A stretch of 35,661 bases of DNA from DAIOEK01 sp036746315 (GTDB taxonomy: Bacteria > Chloroflexota > Anaerolineae > Anaerolineales > Anaerolineaceae). Numbering within the stretch: position 1 is the stretch's first letter; each line of letters begins with the position of its first letter. The position numbers were made by a program, and so were the translations under genes. The DNA lies in the NCBI GenBank assembly GCA_036746315.1, contig DAIOEK010000029.1, positions 1-35,661 on the forward strand, in the 5' to 3' direction. Positions 32,181-35,661 of the stretch are shown piece by piece. Under the pieces are notes generated by a model. That model did not search any database and was not told where the DNA came from. It saw only the letters and a program-made list of their open reading frames with translations.

Positions 32181-32831
32181 TTATAACTTTTCTTCGCTGA
32201 AAATGCGTGCCGGATGATCCAAATACTCCTGTACACGAATGAAATATCGTCCCACATGGAGACCATCCATCAGTGCGTGATGGACTTGAACGGACAGCGG
32301 CATTTTTATTCTGCCGGCGTCTTCAAAGTATTTACCCCATGAAATCCGTGGTACCGAATCAACCGGATTCATATGAACCGGATGGGTCAACTGTGTGAAC
32401 GATATCCAGGGAATGCTGGACATAAACAGTAAATCATCCAGCCCGGGTTCATCCTCCAGGGTGGGGTGGAGACGGACTTCATCAATTTTCTCAGCAGCTC
32501 TGGCAGAAAAAACATCAAAGCTGTAATCGAAGGGAATGGTGCAGAAGGAAAACAGATCACCGGGTGTGAGGATGGAAGTGGAAGGATGGACGACCTCATG
32601 CTCTACAACCGATTTTCCCCTGATCCTCCAGCGAAATTCAGCCAGTTCATTGGCAATTCGGGCAAACAGATAGGTAAACGTCACCGTTACCGACAGTTTC
32701 ATTTCTTTGATTACCGGCTGGATATGGGTGATATCCACCGCTGCTGTCAGGTTGAAATGCGGGTAATCAAAGCCCTGATAAAGCTCAAAATGTTTCTTTC
32801 TCGACCACGCAGATATATCAATTGTTTTCAT
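32181..32831 (-). CDS. Chloramphenicol acetyltransferase-like protein
   Basis: A 216-aa member of the CAT (type A) family, which acetylates a hydroxyl with acetyl-CoA as a trimer. The catalytic block VQVHHALMDGLHVGRYF is present, with H185 as general base and D189, and is close to the HHAVxDGxHV of true CATs. Other family features are SFCTIPFDYSFDVF and PRISWGKYF near the C-terminal third. The length equals that of classical CAT. Whether it acts on chloramphenicol or another substrate is not readable; chromosomal CAT-like proteins often have unknown substrates. GAGGA lies 4 nt before ATG 32831, and TATACT (plus 32853-32848) may be its -10 box. Base use does not differ visibly from neighbours, so recent transfer is not indicated. 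Confidence 0.85.
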   Translation of the reverse strand: MKTIDISAWSRKKHFELYQGFDYPHFNLTAAVDITHIQPVIKEMKLSVTVTFTYLFARIANELAEFRWRIRGKSVVEHEVVHPSTSILTPGDLFSFCTIPFDYSFDVFSARAAEKIDEVRLHPTLEDEPGLDDLLFMSSIPWISFTQLTHPVHMNPVDSVPRISWGKYFEDAGRIKMPLSVQVHHALMDGLHVGRYFIRVQEYLDHPARIFSEEKL

Positions 32832-32954
32832 ATTTCCTCACAAAAATAGTATAGCTTAATCCGGGCTTGAAAGACTATGTGAACCATTAAATTTTTCGAG
32901 CTTATTAAACGGGCAGTGGTACAATTTCGTTCATTCTTCTCTCGAGGTCTTTCC

Positions 32955-35087
32955 GTGTCTGATTATTCCAAAGTCATTGCAACCGATCTGAATATCAAGC
33001 CCAGCCAGGTATCCGCAGCCGTTGAATTATTGGATGCCGGAAATACAATTCCATTTATTGCGCGCTACCGGAAAGAAATGACCGGGACACTGGATGAGGA
33101 GCAACTGCGCAAAATACAGTCTGAGGTGGAAAGATTACGCGCATTGGATGAACGCCGCACCGCAATCCTGGCATCCATCACCGAACAGGGAAAACTGACC
33201 CCGGAGTTGGAAGGGCAAATACAACAGGCGACCACGCAGACTGCTCTGGAAGACTTATATGCGCCTTACAAACCGAAGCGCAGAACTCGGGCGAGCATGG
33301 CAAAAGAAAAAGGGCTGCAGGGCTTAGCCGAACTCATCCTGCAGCAGCCCAAGAAGGGAGAAAAACCCGAAGAAGCAGCCAGGGTATATCTGAACGAGCA
33401 GGTCACCAGCATTGAAGATGCCCTATCAGGTGCGCGGGATATTGTTGCCGAGGTGATCAGCGATCATGCCGACATCCGTCGCATTACGCGCGAACGGGCA
33501 TTGAATTTTGCCAGCCTGACGGTGGAGAAAATTCCCGACAGCCAGGATGAGCGAAAGGTGTATGAAATCTATTATGAATTCTCGAACCGGGTGGATCGCA
33601 TCAGACCACACCAGGTTCTGGCAATTGACCGCGGTGAAGCGGAGAATGTGCTGCGCGTCAAAGTGGAAGTGCAGGAGCGGGATTGGCGCTATGCCATTAA
33701 TAACGGTGTCAAACCGGATGTAAATTCTCCCTGGTACGAACAGATGGAGATGGCAATCAACGATAGCGCGGAAAGATTATTGCTTCCGGCAATTGAACGC
33801 GACGTACGCCGTGAGATGACCGTGAGAGCGCAAATGCATGCCATTCAAGTGTTTGGCAGTAATCTGCGCGGCTTGTTAAGCCAGCCGCCTTTAAGCGGAC
33901 AGTGCGTGCTGGGGCTGGACCCTGGTTTTCGGACGGGATGTAAAGTCGCTGTGGTGGATGCCACCGGTAAAGTGCTTGCCACTGACACCATTTATCCGCA
34001 TGAGCCACAAAAGAAGTGGCAGGAATCATTGGACAAGTTGGGCAAGTTAATTAAGGCACATAATGTGACCCTGATTTCCATCGGTAATGGAACCGCTTCG
34101 CGAGAGACGGAGCAACTGGCTGCCCAGTTGATCAAGCAATATCCTGCAGTGAAATACATGATCACGAATGAGGCGGGTGCCAGTGTGTATTCCGCCAGCC
34201 CGTTGGCAAAATCTGAATTGCCCGACCTGGATGTATCTTTACGGGGGGCAGTATCGATTGCCCGGCGGGTGCAGGATCCGCTGGCAGAGTTGGTCAAGAT
34301 CGACCCGCGTTCGATAGGCGTCGGGCTTTACCAACATGATGTGGATCAGGGTGTGTTAAAGCATACGCTGGATGGTGTGGTGGAGGATGTGGTAAACCAG
34401 GTGGGTGTGGATCTCAACACTGCTTCCCCGGCTTTACTGGCAGCGGTAGCCGGCATAGGCGCCAAACTGGCGGAAAAGGTTGTGGCGTATCGTGATGAGA
34501 AAGGCAAATTCAGCAACCGGGCACAAATACAGCAGGTGCCGGGATTGGGTCCCAAAGCATTCGAGCAATCAGCCGGTTTTCTGCGCATTATGGGCGGTGA
34601 CAATCCGTTGGATGCTTCGGCAATTCACCCGGAAAGCTACCCGGTAGCCTGGAAATTAATCGAACGCGCCGGCATACAGCCATCCGCCAACCTGAAAGAG
34701 AGAAAACAGGCAGTTGAGAATCTGCGGGCGAAGATCACCCCCGAAAAACTGGCAGCCGAATTGGGATGCGGTCCGATGACCCTGCTGGATATTCTCGAAC
34801 AACTGGTCCGTCCGGGTCGTGACCCAAGGGAGGATGCCCCGGCGCCTATTTTACGCAGCGACGTACTCAAGATGGAAGACCTGGCAGAAGGGATGAAACT
34901 GAAGGGAACGGTTCGTAACGTGGTCGACTTTGGCGCGTTCGTGGATATCGGCGTAAAACAGGATGGGCTGCTGCATCGTACGCAAATGCCTGCCGGAACG
35001 TTTTTGCAGGTGGCGGATATCATCGAAGTTGAAATCCTGAAGGTGGAAGTGGGGCGGGGACGAATATCACTTCGCCTGGTCGATTGA
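32955..35087 (+). CDS. tex: Tex-family S1 RNA-binding protein
   Basis: A nucleic-acid-binding factor related to Bordetella Tex and eukaryotic Spt6, acting in transcription and RNA metabolism. I choose GTG 32955 (710 aa): GAGG lies 7 nt upstream, and the protein then begins SDYSKVIATDLNI as usual. The frame stays open to a GTG at 32916, but a -10-like TACAAT (32920-32925) lies inside that part. Order: N-terminal helical domain (IPFIARYRKEMTGTLDEEQL), YqgF-like RNase H fold (VLGLDPGFRTGCKVAVVD, about 317), tandem helix-hairpin-helix (VAGIGAKLAEKVVAYRDEKG, VPGLGPKAFEQ, about 505-550), and C-terminal S1 domain (about 640-710; LKGTVRNVVDFGAFVDIG). Full length. Confidence 0.94.
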   Translation: MSDYSKVIATDLNIKPSQVSAAVELLDAGNTIPFIARYRKEMTGTLDEEQLRKIQSEVERLRALDERRTAILASITEQGKLTPELEGQIQQATTQTALEDLYAPYKPKRRTRASMAKEKGLQGLAELILQQPKKGEKPEEAARVYLNEQVTSIEDALSGARDIVAEVISDHADIRRITRERALNFASLTVEKIPDSQDERKVYEIYYEFSNRVDRIRPHQVLAIDRGEAENVLRVKVEVQERDWRYAINNGVKPDVNSPWYEQMEMAINDSAERLLLPAIERDVRREMTVRAQMHAIQVFGSNLRGLLSQPPLSGQCVLGLDPGFRTGCKVAVVDATGKVLATDTIYPHEPQKKWQESLDKLGKLIKAHNVTLISIGNGTASRETEQLAAQLIKQYPAVKYMITNEAGASVYSASPLAKSELPDLDVSLRGAVSIARRVQDPLAELVKIDPRSIGVGLYQHDVDQGVLKHTLDGVVEDVVNQVGVDLNTASPALLAAVAGIGAKLAEKVVAYRDEKGKFSNRAQIQQVPGLGPKAFEQSAGFLRIMGGDNPLDASAIHPESYPVAWKLIERAGIQPSANLKERKQAVENLRAKITPEKLAAELGCGPMTLLDILEQLVRPGRDPREDAPAPILRSDVLKMEDLAEGMKLKGTVRNVVDFGAFVDIGVKQDGLLHRTQMPAGTFLQVADIIEVEILKVEVGRGRISLRLVD

Positions 35088-35419
35088 TCTTTAACCGTGC
35101 GTAACGTACCTCGTCCTGTTGTATTTACCGGGAGGATGAGGTTCATCCTTGTATAGCCTTATGTGTATTATTCTCCATATCTATGGTAGAATGAACATCG
35201 CTTTATCCTGCAGCGGAACCTGTGCAGCAAATCTTTATTCAGGTAACCGATCACTGCAGAAGCGAATATAAAAAATATCTGTGTCCGATCATCAACAAGC
35301 GCTGCACTTTTCAATCATCGTTCACTGCAAAATTAATAGCTCAGCAGTCGCAGTTGTTTTCTCTTGTAATATTTGATTACCATAGAACCCTCTCCTGACT
35401 TCTGAAGAAAAGGAATATT
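35088..35419. other. 332-bp gap between tex and the helicase gene; long helicase leader
   Basis: No gene is visible here. A small perfect hairpin after tex (AGGATGA 35133-35139 with TCATCCT 35143-35149) lacks a T tract and is a weak terminator at best. A TAGAAT at 35187-35192 is the best -10 candidate for the helicase gene; its -35 is poor. If used, it gives an mRNA leader of about 220 nt, which is AT-rich and may be structured, as is common for cold-induced DEAD-box helicase genes. Confidence 0.4.
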
Positions 35420-35661
35420 GTGAAATTTTCGAATTTAAATCTTGATTCCCGTCTTAATGTCGGGATCAACAGACTTGGCTTCAACACGCCTACGCCGATC
35501 CAGGAAGCAGCAATCCCTTCCGCGCTGCGAGGTGAAGATTTGATTGCCACTGCGCAAACCGGGGCCGGTAAGACCGCAGCTTTTGTGCTGCCCATTCTGC
35601 ATCATCTTTTGAAAGGACCACGGCCGCAGATTCGGGCACTGAACGTTACCCCCACCCGGGA
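35420..35661 (+). CDS. DEAD-box RNA helicase, N-terminal part (cut by window edge)
   Basis: ATP-dependent RNA unwinding enzyme; only the first 80 codons are inside the window. The Q motif (GFNTPTPIQEAAIP), Walker A/motif I (AQTGAGKTAAF) and the start of motif Ia (PTR) are all present in order and at the usual spacing, in the RhlE/CsdA style. The start is GTG 35420, with AAGGA 6-7 nt upstream; no ATG is available. It is preceded by an unusually long untranslated region. The helicase subgroup depends on the missing C-terminus. Confidence 0.92.
   Translation, partial: MKFSNLNLDSRLNVGINRLGFNTPTPIQEAAIPSALRGEDLIATAQTGAGKTAAFVLPILHHLLKGPRPQIRALNVTPTR

Noticed and set aside
1..35661. tRNA genes, CRISPR arrays, insertion sequences, attachment sites
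   Set aside because: Looked for in all intergenic stretches; no cloverleaf, regular spacer-repeat pattern, transposase or terminal inverted repeats seen.

Overview
The window looks like chromosomal DNA from an anaerobic or facultative bacterium. The mix of genes best fits the phylum Chloroflexota, class Anaerolineae: HD-GYP/PAS sensors, a mitochondrial-type citrate synthase, nickel-pincer cofactor genes, a bactofilin-like/toast-rack envelope operon, and a cyclic-2,3-diphosphoglycerate-synthetase-like GTPase. That placement is inferred from protein style and gene mix, not from a marker search. Base composition is close to balanced. I see no phage, transposon, CRISPR array or tRNA; this is a mosaic of small housekeeping and accessory operons.

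Layout. (1) 1-1405, minus strand: cysK and the start of cysE, behind a good promoter and a leader that contains a terminator-like hairpin. (2) 1443-7636: the citrate-to-2-oxoglutarate arm of the TCA cycle. icd-acnA (minus) diverge from an IclR-family regulator plus gltA (plus), across a short promoter/operator region. (3) 7673-9610: a NapH-like membrane Fe-S protein and a membrane-anchored repeat protein of unknown function, preceded by four 11-nt-spaced direct repeats. (4) 9667-15506: a nickel locus. larB-larE-larC make the nickel-pincer nucleotide cofactor, a Fur-family regulator is convergent with them, and cbiM-cbiQ-cbiO encode an ECF-type Ni/Co importer. No larA (lactate racemase) is present. 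(5) 15573-15979, minus: RNase P RNA. (6) 16076-18485: a TetR regulator with an ABC exporter. (7) 18511-22275: rpsT (UUG start), argS, and the cDPG-synthetase-like GTPase.

(8) 22379-26232, minus: two tandem HD-GYP/PAS sensor proteins, the second of which looks N-terminally truncated. (9) 26370-28285: obg and nadD. (10) 28313-31371, minus: a four-gene envelope-stress-like operon (ECF sigma, zinc-binding membrane anti-sigma, bactofilin-like membrane protein, toast-rack lipoprotein) with a candidate autoregulatory ECF promoter. (11) 31408-32831, minus: a deoxynucleoside kinase and a chloramphenicol-acetyltransferase-like protein. (12) 32955-35661: tex and the start of a DEAD-box RNA helicase behind a long leader.

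How the genes work together: region 2 makes 2-oxoglutarate for glutamate synthesis, and residues in Icd point to NAD+ use. Region 4 couples nickel import and its probable metal sensor to the synthesis of a nickel cofactor whose client enzyme must lie elsewhere. Region 10 is a self-contained sigma/anti-sigma regulon. The strongest candidates for undescribed biology are the Fe-S/repeat-protein pair of region 3, the larA-less nickel locus of region 4, and the sigma-controlled envelope operon of region 10.
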